DNA from: Vampirovibrio sp.
Lineage (GTDB): Bacteria; Cyanobacteriota; Vampirovibrionia; Vampirovibrionales; Vampirovibrionaceae
Assembly: GCA_019634025.1 (NCBI GenBank)
Contig: JAHQWC010000145.1
Coordinates: 1-39,202, forward strand
DNA: 39,202 nucleotides
Direction of reading: 5' to 3'
The position numbers and the translations under genes were made by a program. The notes beneath the pieces were generated by a model. It made no database searches, was not told where the DNA came from, and worked only from the letters and a program-made list of their open reading frames with translations. Of this stretch, positions 1 to 7,876 are shown one piece after another (the first letter of the stretch is position 1; the number at the start of each line of letters is the position of its first letter).

Positions 1-1
1 C

Positions 2-148
2 TTTGAAGAATGGCAAGATCAAGCTGCTATTGACGCCCATTTTGAAATGCCTCACTTTAAAAACTTCCAAGCGAAGATGCTAAGCCTCATAAGCGATGTT
101 GAACCTGAACTGGTCATTTACGAAGTGAGAGCAGCAGTAACAGTTTAA
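2..148 (+). CDS. antibiotic biosynthesis monooxygenase (ABM)-like protein, 3' end only
   Basis: This is the last 48 codons of a gene that begins before the window; the frame opens at base 2 and stops with TAA at 146-148. The visible peptide starts FEEWQDQAAIDAHFEMPHF, which matches the conserved end of ABM/YgiN-type proteins (an E-x-W motif, an alanine-rich turn, then a H-x(4)-H spaced histidine pair). Members are small ferredoxin-like dimers that oxidise quinols or polyketide-type aromatics, or have unknown substrates. The domain assignment rests only on this C-terminal motif. A second protein that I believe belongs to the same fold superfamily (DUF3291, 5844-6353) lies at the other side of the AT-rich block. 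Confidence 0.6.
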   Translation, partial: FEEWQDQAAIDAHFEMPHFKNFQAKMLSLISDVEPELVIYEVRAAVTV

Positions 149-212
149 ATACCGAACATGCTCTCAGCTTAAAATAAAGATAATCTATTTATCTTACCCT
201 AATAAGCAAGAG

Positions 213-584
213 TTATATAGGTACCTTACTGTCAATATGTTCACTAACTTTTTGAATTAAGGTTGTGACAGTAAACGGTTTTAAAAGGTAGTCTTTCACA
301 ATTACAGATTGCTGTTCAATGTATCGTAGTAAGTCTTTTTGACTCAAAGCAGAGGTAACGAAATAAGGAATAGTATAATGATCTAAAGATGGAATAAGGC
401 TTAACCCATTTCCGTCTGGCAAAAGTACATCCAACATGACCAAATCTATTTTTGTTTCGATAATTGACGTATTTGCTTCCCCTAAAGTAGAAACAACTTG
501 TACCTGATGATGGAAATGCTCCAAAATATCCTTATTAATGGTTAAGGAATTTGGATCATCGTCGATAATTAGAATATTTGCCAT
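213..584 (-). CDS. single-domain response regulator (CheY-like receiver)
   Basis: A 123-residue stand-alone receiver domain. The acidic pocket is D8-D9-D10 (IIDDDP), the phospho-acceptor is D52 in VMLDVLLPDG, a T/S-A switch is seen in FVTSALS, and the conserved lysine is in LLKPF. There is no output domain, so it probably passes phosphate on or acts by protein contact. It lies 23 bp downstream of the histidine kinase at 608-2227 on the same strand, which suggests a kinase-regulator operon. Start ATG at 582-584 gives the canonical MANILIIDDDP opening. Assignment to the receiver family is secure; its partner and output are inferred. Confidence 0.9.
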   Translation of the reverse strand: MANILIIDDDPNSLTINKDILEHFHHQVQVVSTLGEANTSIIETKIDLVMLDVLLPDGNGLSLIPSLDHYTIPYFVTSALSQKDLLRYIEQQSVIVKDYLLKPFTVTTLIQKVSEHIDSKVPI

Positions 585-607
585 GTTATTAATATGAAGT
601 TCTTTAC

Positions 608-2227
608 TTATAATGGAGGTGTAGTGAGAAGAATACTTTCTTCTTCAAGTTTATTTACATCCTGGAAGACAGGTAGGTAAATAATAAAAGTGCTGCCTTG
701 TCCAAGTTTAGATTGAACTAATATTCTCCCTTTATGATAGTCAATAATATTTTTAGTAATGGGTAGGCCAAGACCTGTTCCCTGTGTATATTCTTGGTTT
801 TGATTTCTTGTTTGTTCAAAAGGAAGAAAAATTCTATCAATATCTTTTTCAGGAATACCAGATCCTTGATCTGAAACAGAAATTATCAATTCATTATCAT
901 CAGATAACTGTGCTGAAATGAGAATTTGTGTATGTTCGGATGAGAACTTATGAGCATTTGTGAGAAGGTTAATGAGTGCTTGTTTAATTTTTATGCGATC
1001 AATATACATATAAGGTAGATTAGGATCAATTTTTTTGATTAAAACCTGGTTTTTATTTTGAATAAGAGGCTCTATAAGATGACAAGCCTGATCAATAATA
1101 ATTTCGATACGATTTTTATCGCAGTTTAGAAAGTATTTACCGGATTCTATTTTTGCGATGTCAAGAAGCTCATCAATCAACGATAATACATGTTTTCCAC
1201 TTTCATTCATTCTGTAAATATAGGAGGATTGCTTGTCTGAAAGCTCACCAGTAACCCCTTCTAGCATAAAATCAGATGATGTAATAATGGTACATAAGGG
1301 TGTTCTTAATTCATGGGTAATGCTGGATAGAAATTCGCTTTTCTTTTGACTTGCTTCCTCCGCTTGAATTTTAGCCTCCATCAATTCCATTTCAAGCTTT
1401 TTCTTTTCTGTAATGTCTCTAATAATACCAATAAGCCCAACAACTTCTCCGTCATTATCAAAACAAGGTGCTTTCATTGCCATATAATATTTTTGCTTTT
1501 CCCCATGAGTAGAATTGAGTGTAAATTCAACATCGCTTGGCAAGCGACTATTAATGACAGCAATATCTGAGGCTTTAATTTTTTGATACGCATCGGGCAT
1601 AAATATATTTTTATCATCTTCGCCTATGATTTCTTCAATTTTCTTTCGGTGAAAAGTAGCACCTGCTTGATTAATATAATCATATTTACCGTTTAAATCT
1701 TTAGACCAAATAACATCTGTTGCAATATTCTCAAACGAATTTAAAATAAAGCGGGTTTTTTGTGAGAATGTCTCTTTATTTGGACTTTTGTGTAGCTTTC
1801 GCTCTAATAATTGTTTAATAGCATAGGCAAAAACCTTATATTTGGATTTATGAAAAATATTATCAATTTGCAATGAGAATAAATATTGAGCTTGATCGAT
1901 AAAATACTCTTCTACCAAAACCCAAAACGTAACTTTATCGTTTAAGAGAGAGCTTCTTACTCTAGATAGTGTTTCTAGGCCAAATGTTGTCAAGTCATAA
2001 ATAACAACCGTGTGTATACTTTCCGAAAGCTTGTCATCCAGCTTACCCAAATAATCGACATGTTGAAGCTTAACTTCCAGGTGGAAGCTCCTTAATTGTT
2101 TAGCATAGTCAACCAACAATTCTTTATCTTTGGTGAGGACCAGACATTGACAGCCTGAATCTTTAGTGGGGCTTGTTATCATAACAACCTTTTGAATTTT
2201 TAAGGTTTTTTCTATCTTTTGATACAT
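608..2227 (-). CDS. PAS-domain sensor histidine kinase with N-terminal pseudo-receiver-like region
   Basis: A 539-residue soluble-looking sensor kinase with no obvious membrane helix, so probably cytoplasmic. Order of parts: residues 1-150 have alternating hydrophobic strands and helices (VVIYDLTT near 75-81) resembling a degenerate receiver domain; residues about 160-275 form a PAS/PAC unit ending GIIRDITEKKK; a short coiled coil leads to the HisKA H-box SITHELRTPL with H305; then the ATPase domain with N-box LINLLTNAHKFS and G-boxes SDQGSGIP and GTGLGLPI. All catalytic motifs look intact. AAAGG lies about 10 nt upstream of the ATG. It is divergent from the glutamate-synthase-like gene at 2311 and followed by a receiver gene, so the pair may govern the neighbouring metabolic genes. 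The signal sensed is unknown. Confidence 0.92.
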   Translation of the reverse strand: MYQKIEKTLKIQKVVMITSPTKDSGCQCLVLTKDKELLVDYAKQLRSFHLEVKLQHVDYLGKLDDKLSESIHTVVIYDLTTFGLETLSRVRSSLLNDKVTFWVLVEEYFIDQAQYLFSLQIDNIFHKSKYKVFAYAIKQLLERKLHKSPNKETFSQKTRFILNSFENIATDVIWSKDLNGKYDYINQAGATFHRKKIEEIIGEDDKNIFMPDAYQKIKASDIAVINSRLPSDVEFTLNSTHGEKQKYYMAMKAPCFDNDGEVVGLIGIIRDITEKKKLEMELMEAKIQAEEASQKKSEFLSSITHELRTPLCTIITSSDFMLEGVTGELSDKQSSYIYRMNESGKHVLSLIDELLDIAKIESGKYFLNCDKNRIEIIIDQACHLIEPLIQNKNQVLIKKIDPNLPYMYIDRIKIKQALINLLTNAHKFSSEHTQILISAQLSDDNELIISVSDQGSGIPEKDIDRIFLPFEQTRNQNQEYTQGTGLGLPITKNIIDYHKGRILVQSKLGQGSTFIIYLPVFQDVNKLEEESILLTTPPL

Positions 2228-2293
2228 GTCAAATGTACCTTTCGATACATTTTATTCTAATCGAATTCCATTGAAAATAGGAATAGAGAGTAA

Positions 2294-2309
2294 TAGTACT
2301 TTTTTACTA
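2294..2309. promoter_or_regulatory. small dyad in divergent kinase / glutamate-synthase-like control region
   Basis: The 83-bp divergent spacer contains the inverted repeat TAGTA-N6-TACTA directly before the GTG at 2311. Its position fits an operator or a short 5' leader hairpin, but the arms are only 5 bp, so chance is possible. Confidence 0.2.
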
Positions 2310-2310
2310 G

Positions 2311-3933
2311 GTGACTTATTGGGATAAGTATTCAGAATTTAAAAAGGGGAAATTAGTGAGCTTATTGCCTGAAAAAACAGAACATATGGGATCTGACGGA
2401 ACAGTATTGAAGAGTGGTAATAGAAGTAGTGTTCTGGCTCGCTCTGGCTATTGGTCTAATCGACCAGTTTTTGAAAAAACATTATTAAGAGATACAACGA
2501 GTTATCAATCTCGCCCTAAGCCCATTTCTGAGGAAATATGGAACCTTATTACCAGACGGTCAGACGGTTTGAAAGATCTGGAAGTACTAGGTAGCGCTAC
2601 TGATGTGTATGCGGTTGGTTATGAGTCCCTTATTCCAGCTTATGTGAATCCGGAGATCAAGAATACTGCTTATCGCGTCACAATTGGCAGTAAAAAATGT
2701 AAAAAACCCTATGAAGCTTCTATCTTTAACTGTTCTGCCCTTAGTTATGGGCCTTTAAGTAAAAATTTTATTATGGCCATCAATAAAGCTGCATCAAAGG
2801 GCGAATTCTACCAAAACACTGGAGAGGCCGGGATTAGCCCTTATCATTTTGGCATCGATCTCGACATTGAAGATCCGGATTTTGAAATAGATAGGTTTAT
2901 TGAGGATCTTTCTGAAATACCTATAGATATGCTGCCACAGATAGGGGATATTGTTTGGGAAATTGGTAACGGATACTTTGGATGCCGCACAAAAACAGGT
3001 GAATTCGATCCCGTCAAGTTTCAAAAAATTGCTCAACTCCCCTACGTCAAAATGATTGAAGTGAAAATTTCGCAAGGAATGGCACCGAATAAAGACCTTC
3101 CAATGCCAAGCCTGACTACAGGATTTGCAAAGATTTTGAATGTTGATCTGGATACTCGAGTTAAGTTGTCACCAGGGCATTCGGAGTTTTCGACGCCGAA
3201 AGAGCTTGTTGAGTTTATTGATAAACTTCGGACATTGTCTGGCGGTAAACCTGTTGGGATTAAAATGTCGCTGGGGCGAAAACATGAATTCTTAGCTATT
3301 TGTAAGGCAATGGTCAAGTTAGGGTTGCCGATTGATTTTATAACCCTGGATGGAATGGAGGCAGGGACCTCAGGTAGTGCAAGAGGAGTTGCTGGTTTTT
3401 GTGGTGTTGCCCTAGATGATGCCATTGTTTATGTTCATAATGTTCTTTCTGGATTAAATATTAGAGAACAGGTAAAAATTATTGCATCAGGGCGAGTTTT
3501 TACCGAGCGGGAAATTATTCTTAAGCTTGCAAGAGGAGCGGATATTTGTGCGACAGCTCGAGGAATTATGGTTGCTGCGGGCTGTGAGCAGCAGCGTGAC
3601 TGTTATAAAGGAACATGTGCTAAGGGTATTGCAACACAGGATAAAACATTACAAAACAGGTTGGATCCCTTTCTGACTGCTGAACGTATCTATAGCTATC
3701 ACGAGATTACGATGAGAGAAGTGACCGAACTACTTTCTATTGCTGGCCTTACTCATCCAAGTCAACTGCGCCCTCATCATGTGTATAAACGGATTAGCTA
3801 TACCGAAGCAGTTCCTCTGGACAACGTTTACGACTATATAAAACCTGGACAGTTGATGTCAAAAATAAATTGGCGTCTTCCAAAGCAATATCGTAAAGAT
3901 TGGTTTAGGGCAGATATTCACACCGCATTTTAG
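2311..3933 (+). CDS. FMN-binding glutamate synthase-like protein (stand-alone GltB central/FMN domain with 3Fe-4S cysteines)
   Basis: A 540-residue protein matching the FMN/Fe-S synthase part of glutamate synthase, without the N-terminal amidotransferase or C-terminal GXGXG domain. Hallmarks: NTGEAGISPYH near residue 170, VKISQGMAPNKD (family VKxSQGAKPG), TLDGMEAGTSGSAR (family DGxxGGTGAAP), ASGRVFTEREI, and the 3Fe-4S motif C425-x5-C431-x4-C436 followed by GIATQ. Such stand-alone proteins often act as reductases or amidation enzymes on substrates other than 2-oxoglutarate, so glutamate synthesis should not be assumed. The glycine-rich FMN motif is modified (EAGTSGS), which may indicate a different substrate. 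The GTG at 2311 has no Shine-Dalgarno; the in-frame GTG at 2356 has AAGGGG 6 nt upstream and may be the real start (525 aa). The GRAS-like gene follows 21 bp later. Confidence 0.85.
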   Translation: MTYWDKYSEFKKGKLVSLLPEKTEHMGSDGTVLKSGNRSSVLARSGYWSNRPVFEKTLLRDTTSYQSRPKPISEEIWNLITRRSDGLKDLEVLGSATDVYAVGYESLIPAYVNPEIKNTAYRVTIGSKKCKKPYEASIFNCSALSYGPLSKNFIMAINKAASKGEFYQNTGEAGISPYHFGIDLDIEDPDFEIDRFIEDLSEIPIDMLPQIGDIVWEIGNGYFGCRTKTGEFDPVKFQKIAQLPYVKMIEVKISQGMAPNKDLPMPSLTTGFAKILNVDLDTRVKLSPGHSEFSTPKELVEFIDKLRTLSGGKPVGIKMSLGRKHEFLAICKAMVKLGLPIDFITLDGMEAGTSGSARGVAGFCGVALDDAIVYVHNVLSGLNIREQVKIIASGRVFTEREIILKLARGADICATARGIMVAAGCEQQRDCYKGTCAKGIATQDKTLQNRLDPFLTAERIYSYHEITMREVTELLSIAGLTHPSQLRPHHVYKRISYTEAVPLDNVYDYIKPGQLMSKINWRLPKQYRKDWFRADIHTAF

Positions 3934-3954
3934 CATTTAAAGAGGTAGTCACTC

Positions 3955-5064
3955 ATGAACACCTATACAAAGACCTATAAACCTTATGAACGTATAAAAA
4001 ATATTGTATCTCTATTGCGAAGTTCGCAAGTTAAAAAAGCTTCTGAAGAAATAAGAACTTTTCCTAAAAATGATCTTATAGGCTCATCAAACGAAAAGCT
4101 TTTGGAACAGTATTTTCTAGACACTATCCATCAGTATATTGAGAAAAATGCCTGGGAAGTTCCTAATTTGTATCTCATTGATGATAATCATGAGCAAATT
4201 AAACTTTTTAACCTCATGGCAAAAAAATTTATTCTTGTTACAGAAGCACAGGAAATGGTCAATCGACTGATTAGAAATCAATTGACTCTAGAGTCTTGTC
4301 AGTCAGACACAATTTCTATTATGGATATTGGGATTGGATCTGGACAGCAATTGTGCAAGATACTAAAGCTATGGTATGAGAGTCACATAGTATTTCCAAA
4401 ATTAATATACGTTTATGGTATTGAACCTTCAGTGGAGAGCCTAAGTTTAGCTCAAGAGCGTTTGGAGAAAATAGCTATAGATTATGGGTTTCTTCTAAAG
4501 TTTATTCCTTTTAACATGACAATAGAGGAAATGATGGTTGAAAACTGGTCTAATATTAATGAGATGGTTTATTTAACGGGTAGTCGACTGGTTGTCAATG
4601 CTTCTTTTTCTCTCCACCATATTCCTATCAAAGATAGGGATAAAATATTTATTCGATTACAAAATCTAAAACCAAGTCTATTTACCTTTATAGAACCTTA
4701 CGCAGACTATATAACCGAAGATTTAATGACTAAATTTAACAGTGCATGGCAGCATTATTTAATGACTTTTAGTGTGATTGATGATATGAGTGTTACAGAG
4801 GAAGAAAAATTATCAATTAAAACAAAGTTTTTTGGGCGGGAAATTCAAGATATATTCTCTGAAAATAGTATTGAACGGTATGAAACAGCTGAAATGTGGC
4901 TTATGAGAATGGAGTTGATGGAATTCTGCACTTACAACTATCATAAGGCAATTACGGACTATGATAAAGATCCCCGTCTAGACTATGAATTTCGTCCTGG
5001 TTATGTGACCTTGGGTGTTCATAATGTTCCAATAGTAACAGTTGGAAGCGTCTTCTCAGAATAG
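3955..5064 (+). CDS. bacterial GRAS-family protein, predicted Rossmann-fold SAM-dependent methyltransferase
   Basis: A 369-residue protein with the ordered landmarks of GRAS proteins. A leucine-rich first part (FNLMAKKFILVTEA..VNRLIR) precedes the VHIID-equivalent IMDIGIGSGQQL at residues 122-133, which is also a glycine-rich SAM-binding motif I. Then come YGIEPSVESL, VVNASFSLHHIP at 213-224 (plant VN-x-LHHL), FIEPYAD (plant VEQEAN), FNSAWQHYLMTFSVIDDM (plant RF-x-YYSAxFDSL), GREIQDI at 294-300 and RYETAEMWLMRM from 308 (plant R-E-R-H-E-x-W-x-x-R-M). Plant GRAS proteins include DELLA and SCARECROW regulators; bacterial members have been proposed to be small-molecule methyltransferases. AGAGGTAG sits ahead of the ATG and the gene is probably cotranscribed with the glutamate-synthase-like gene. 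The substrate is unknown. Confidence 0.8.
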   Translation: MNTYTKTYKPYERIKNIVSLLRSSQVKKASEEIRTFPKNDLIGSSNEKLLEQYFLDTIHQYIEKNAWEVPNLYLIDDNHEQIKLFNLMAKKFILVTEAQEMVNRLIRNQLTLESCQSDTISIMDIGIGSGQQLCKILKLWYESHIVFPKLIYVYGIEPSVESLSLAQERLEKIAIDYGFLLKFIPFNMTIEEMMVENWSNINEMVYLTGSRLVVNASFSLHHIPIKDRDKIFIRLQNLKPSLFTFIEPYADYITEDLMTKFNSAWQHYLMTFSVIDDMSVTEEEKLSIKTKFFGREIQDIFSENSIERYETAEMWLMRMELMEFCTYNYHKAITDYDKDPRLDYEFRPGYVTLGVHNVPIVTVGSVFSE

Positions 5065-5066
5065 TA

Positions 5067-5693
5067 CTAGGAAACTAGTAAATTGTGGTTTAAAGCTATA
5101 GAGGCTGCATGCGCACGGTTTTCAGCATTAAGCTTTTTCCGAATATTCATGACATGCGTTTTAACAGTTCTTTCGGTTATAAAAAGCTTTTCCCCAATGT
5201 ATTTGTTGCTTTTGCCTTCAATAATATACTTTAAGATCTCTTTTTCTCGAGGACTAAGAAGATCTTGAGGGTATTTATTCTGATAATGGCCAGACCATTT
5301 ATATTCCTTTTTTATAGTCTGATGTTGCCACATAGCCCGACGTCCAAGAGATTCTATATAAGCAAGCATAACGCTAGATTCATAAGGTTTTGTAAGGTAG
5401 ACATCTGCCCCCTTTGATAAACCTTCTACTGTATTTTGCTGAGTTGTTTTAGAAGTAAGCATAATTATAGGAAGGCGGCATATATAAGGATCTTCTCTAA
5501 TAGTTTTTAAGACGCCTATGCCATCTAAACCTGGCATTACAATATCAAGAATCACAAGATCATATTTTTCTTTATCTTGATTAAGAATTTCTAACCCTTG
5601 ATAACCATTTACAGCAACATCCACATTATAACCATGGAAAGTGAGCAAGTCACAAACGGCATCTGGCTCATCATCAACAACGAGAATATTCAT
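5067..5693 (-). CDS. NarL/FixJ-type response regulator (receiver + LuxR HTH)
   Basis: A 208-residue DNA-binding response regulator. Receiver: D7-D8 acidic pair in MNILVVDDEP, phospho-acceptor D50 in LVILDIVMPG, MLTSKT switch, and lysine in LTKPY. After a linker, the LuxR-type HTH reads LSPREKEILKYIIEGKSNK then ITERTVKTHVMNIRKKL. I place the start at the ATG 5691-5693, because GGAGG lies about 11 nt upstream and a TATAAT at 5724-5729 predicts transcription starting near 5717. The upstream in-frame GTG at 5709-5711 would leave almost no leader. It is convergent with the GRAS gene (2 bp gap) and has no adjacent kinase of its own; the kinase at 608-2227 is a candidate partner. Confidence 0.93.
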   Translation of the reverse strand: MNILVVDDEPDAVCDLLTFHGYNVDVAVNGYQGLEILNQDKEKYDLVILDIVMPGLDGIGVLKTIREDPYICRLPIIMLTSKTTQQNTVEGLSKGADVYLTKPYESSVMLAYIESLGRRAMWQHQTIKKEYKWSGHYQNKYPQDLLSPREKEILKYIIEGKSNKYIGEKLFITERTVKTHVMNIRKKLNAENRAHAASIALNHNLLVS

Positions 5694-5723
5694 AGAGCTT
5701 TTTACCTCCACTCCAAGAGGGGT

Positions 5724-5748
5724 ATTATAAGTTCGTTACGTGAACTTA
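5724..5748 (-). promoter_or_regulatory. promoter with embedded dyad for the LuxR-type regulator
   Basis: On the minus strand a perfect -10 TATAAT (5724-5729) lies 30 nt upstream of the ATG. A 21-bp dyad, TAAGTTC-N7-GAACTTA (5728-5748), overlaps the -10 edge and fills the spacer toward -35, where no good -35 hexamer is seen. That arrangement suits regulator-controlled expression, possibly autoregulation. Confidence 0.4.
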
Positions 5749-5843
5749 AGTATAACAAATGATTTTATTTAGTTAAAGTTTACTAAAGATGTGTTAAACC
5801 TCTATGTATTTTATCCTAAAACTTGATGGGTAGAGATTAAATG

Positions 5844-6353
5844 TTAATGGGAGACAAAAATTTTGTTATTACTACTAGGTTTAAATCTTCTTTCAAATGT
5901 GAATGCATGTTCATTGGGACCTATTTCCGTAAGCAACTTTAGACGCTCTTTTGCCTCTTTAAGTGTTGGTCGTATATCTTTGCTGATCCACCATAGAACA
6001 TAGTTGGGAGTGCTCATTTCACAAAACCATTCTCTGCGTCTATCCATCATTTTAGTATGTTCTGGACTGCGAGTGTAATCCCATAGTGATTCAACAGATT
6101 CCCAAACAGAAAGATTAAAAAGCATTCCAGGTTCGCCATACATTGTAAGGTCATCAGGGTTATTAATATCAACTTTAAGATGCCAGACAAACCCTGGACT
6201 CTCATAAGCTAATTGGTTAACACGAGGTAAATTTTCGACAAAACCAGCCATAGGTTTGTCATGAATATAAGCAACTGCTGGTGCTACATTTAGATGGCAC
6301 AGATGATAAGCACTTGGTTTCAAATTTTCATTTTCAGGAATTGGGCTGCTCAT
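5844..6353 (-). CDS. DUF3291 domain protein
   Basis: A 169-residue protein matching DUF3291 along its length. Recognisable family signatures are YHLCHLNVAPAVAYIHDKPM near the start, FVENLPRVNQLAYESPGFVW, LFNLSVWESVESLWDYT, MMDRRREWF, YVLWWISKDIRPTLKEAKER and NEHAFTF close to the C-terminus. The family is uncharacterised; I believe it is a dimeric ferredoxin-like barrel related to ABM monooxygenases, which would make it a small enzyme or ligand-binding protein. The gene stands alone on the minus strand with 190 bp upstream before the next divergent gene. The family call is firm, the function unknown. Confidence 0.82.
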   Translation of the reverse strand: MSSPIPENENLKPSAYHLCHLNVAPAVAYIHDKPMAGFVENLPRVNQLAYESPGFVWHLKVDINNPDDLTMYGEPGMLFNLSVWESVESLWDYTRSPEHTKMMDRRREWFCEMSTPNYVLWWISKDIRPTLKEAKERLKLLTEIGPNEHAFTFERRFKPSSNNKIFVSH

Positions 6354-6543
6354 TTCCTGTTTCCTTTTATTTAAGGCGTACCAAATGCTAGAGTTTATGA
6401 CAGCGTGAATAAATCTATCGAATTATAGCCTAAAAACAAAATAGCACTTTGGGATTGTTAGTCCTTTTGATACATATAAAATTTTGATTTATGAGTGTAC
6501 TCTAAATATTATATGATAAAGTAAGTGAGGCTATATTTAAAAA

Positions 6544-6765
6544 ATGAAAGCAACACGTAAATATTTCAAGTGCCCAAAATGCTCTGAAGTATTTTGGGTT
6601 CCTTTATCTAAAGGCGAAATAGCAGTTGAGCTAACGCTTTACAGAGGGCATGAAGGGATGTTTCAATTTTGTACAAACTGTGAATATGTTAATTTAATTG
6701 AAAACTACCCTGAATCTTCTTATAAAGAATTTGCACGGTATGTTGCAAAACAAGGCGTGGGATGA
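6544..6765 (+). CDS. small zinc-ribbon-like protein
   Basis: A 73-residue protein with two Cys pairs, CPKC at about residues 9-12 and CTNC near 46-49, spaced as in a zinc ribbon. The rest is unremarkable. The ATG at 6544 is preceded by GTGAGG, but 13 or more bases away, a poor ribosome-binding arrangement. It lies 39 bp upstream of the O-methyltransferase on the same strand and may be cotranscribed with it. I do not recognise a specific family; a metal-binding adaptor or transcription-related role is guesswork. Confidence 0.6.
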   Translation: MKATRKYFKCPKCSEVFWVPLSKGEIAVELTLYRGHEGMFQFCTNCEYVNLIENYPESSYKEFARYVAKQGVG

Positions 6766-6804
6766 CTTATTCTATTAGGCAATTGCCAGGCAGAAAGGAA
6801 TATA

Positions 6805-7857
6805 ATGCCAGAGCTAACCATTAATCAAGATACTCAAAGTGATCACTGCCAAAAAGCGCTTTCTTCTCAATTCATGCAAATGTTAACCGGTTACTGGGTC
6901 TCTCAAAGTATTATGACGGTTGTAAAGCTTAACATCGCTGACGAATTGAAAGAGCAGCCCCAAGATATTCACATGCTCTCAAAATCTGTAGGGGCACACC
7001 AAGATAGTCTATACCGGCTTATGAGAATGCTCTCAAGCATTGGTATTTTTAAAGAGTCAGAATCTCAAGTGTTTGGACTGACACCATTGGCTGAGCTTCT
7101 ATGCTCCGATTCTCCGAACTCTATGAAACCAATGGTGATGATGCTTAGTGGTGAAAACTATACTGCCTGGGAGCATTTGTACGAAGGTGTGAAATCGGGT
7201 GAATCGCCTTTCGAAAAAGTATTTGGTATGGAAATTTTTCAATACTTTAATACTCACCCTAATGCTCAGCAGGTTTTTAATAATGCAATGGCAACTCTAA
7301 TTAGAAGTGATAGTACTGCCATTATTAACGCTTATAACTATGATCAACACCAAACGCTTGTTGATGTTGGTGGTGGCAATGGTATGTTACTGACCACACT
7401 CTTGAGCCATTACCCAAGCCTATCTGGTGTATTGTTTGACTTACCTTCAGTAATAAATGGTGTAACAGAGAAACTCCGCGCTGAATTTGAGGATAGGTGC
7501 CATACTGTTTCGGGAGATTTCTTTGAATCTGTGCCTGCTGGCGGTGACTGCTATGTTCTTTCTAGAGTGATTCGTGGTTTTGATGATGAACGCGCTCTTA
7601 AAATCTTAAATAACATCTATAAGGTTATGCCTGTTCAAGGTAAGCTCTTGCTTATGGAATTTATATTAGAGTTGGGCGATGATCCTTCAACGGCTACAAC
7701 GAAGTTGATGGATATCAATATGATGGTATTCGCGCCTGGCGGAAGAGACCGGACAGAGGAAGAGCATCAAACTCTTCTTCAAAAAGCTGGCTTTGAGTTA
7801 ATCAAAGTGATATCAACAGAAAATGATATCTGTATTCTTGAAGCGATAAAGAAATAA
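6805..7857 (+). CDS. SAM-dependent O-methyltransferase (class with N-terminal dimerisation domain)
   Basis: A 350-residue methyltransferase of the plant-COMT/hydroxyneurosporene type. Residues about 20-100 form the winged-helix dimerisation domain (LTGYWVSQSIMTVVKLNIAD, then SVGAHQDSLYRLMRMLSSIG). SAM motif I is LVDVGGGNGMLLTTLL near residue 185, followed by FDLPSVI, the motif RVIRGFDDERALKIL where typical members have H-x-W-x-D-E, and LLLMEFILE. The usual catalytic histidine in L-x-x-x-I-H-x-W-x-D is replaced (RVIRGFDDE), so methyl transfer may use another base or the protein may be specialised. AAAGGA lies 6 nt before the ATG. Such enzymes methylate phenolic or polyketide-like small molecules. 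It ends 19 bp from the convergent GNAT gene. Confidence 0.88.
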   Translation: MPELTINQDTQSDHCQKALSSQFMQMLTGYWVSQSIMTVVKLNIADELKEQPQDIHMLSKSVGAHQDSLYRLMRMLSSIGIFKESESQVFGLTPLAELLCSDSPNSMKPMVMMLSGENYTAWEHLYEGVKSGESPFEKVFGMEIFQYFNTHPNAQQVFNNAMATLIRSDSTAIINAYNYDQHQTLVDVGGGNGMLLTTLLSHYPSLSGVLFDLPSVINGVTEKLRAEFEDRCHTVSGDFFESVPAGGDCYVLSRVIRGFDDERALKILNNIYKVMPVQGKLLLMEFILELGDDPSTATTKLMDINMMVFAPGGRDRTEEEHQTLLQKAGFELIKVISTENDICILEAIKK

Positions 7858-7876
7858 TCTTTTTACACGTAAACGC

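Noticed and set aside
1346-1570. Plus-strand open frame of 74 codons inside the kinase gene
   Set aside because: It is antisense to the PAS/HisKA coding region, which has intact motifs, and has no ribosome site.
2311-3933. Genuine large subunit of glutamate synthase (gltB)
   Set aside because: The amidotransferase and GXGXG domains are missing and the protein is only 540 residues; GltD is not adjacent.
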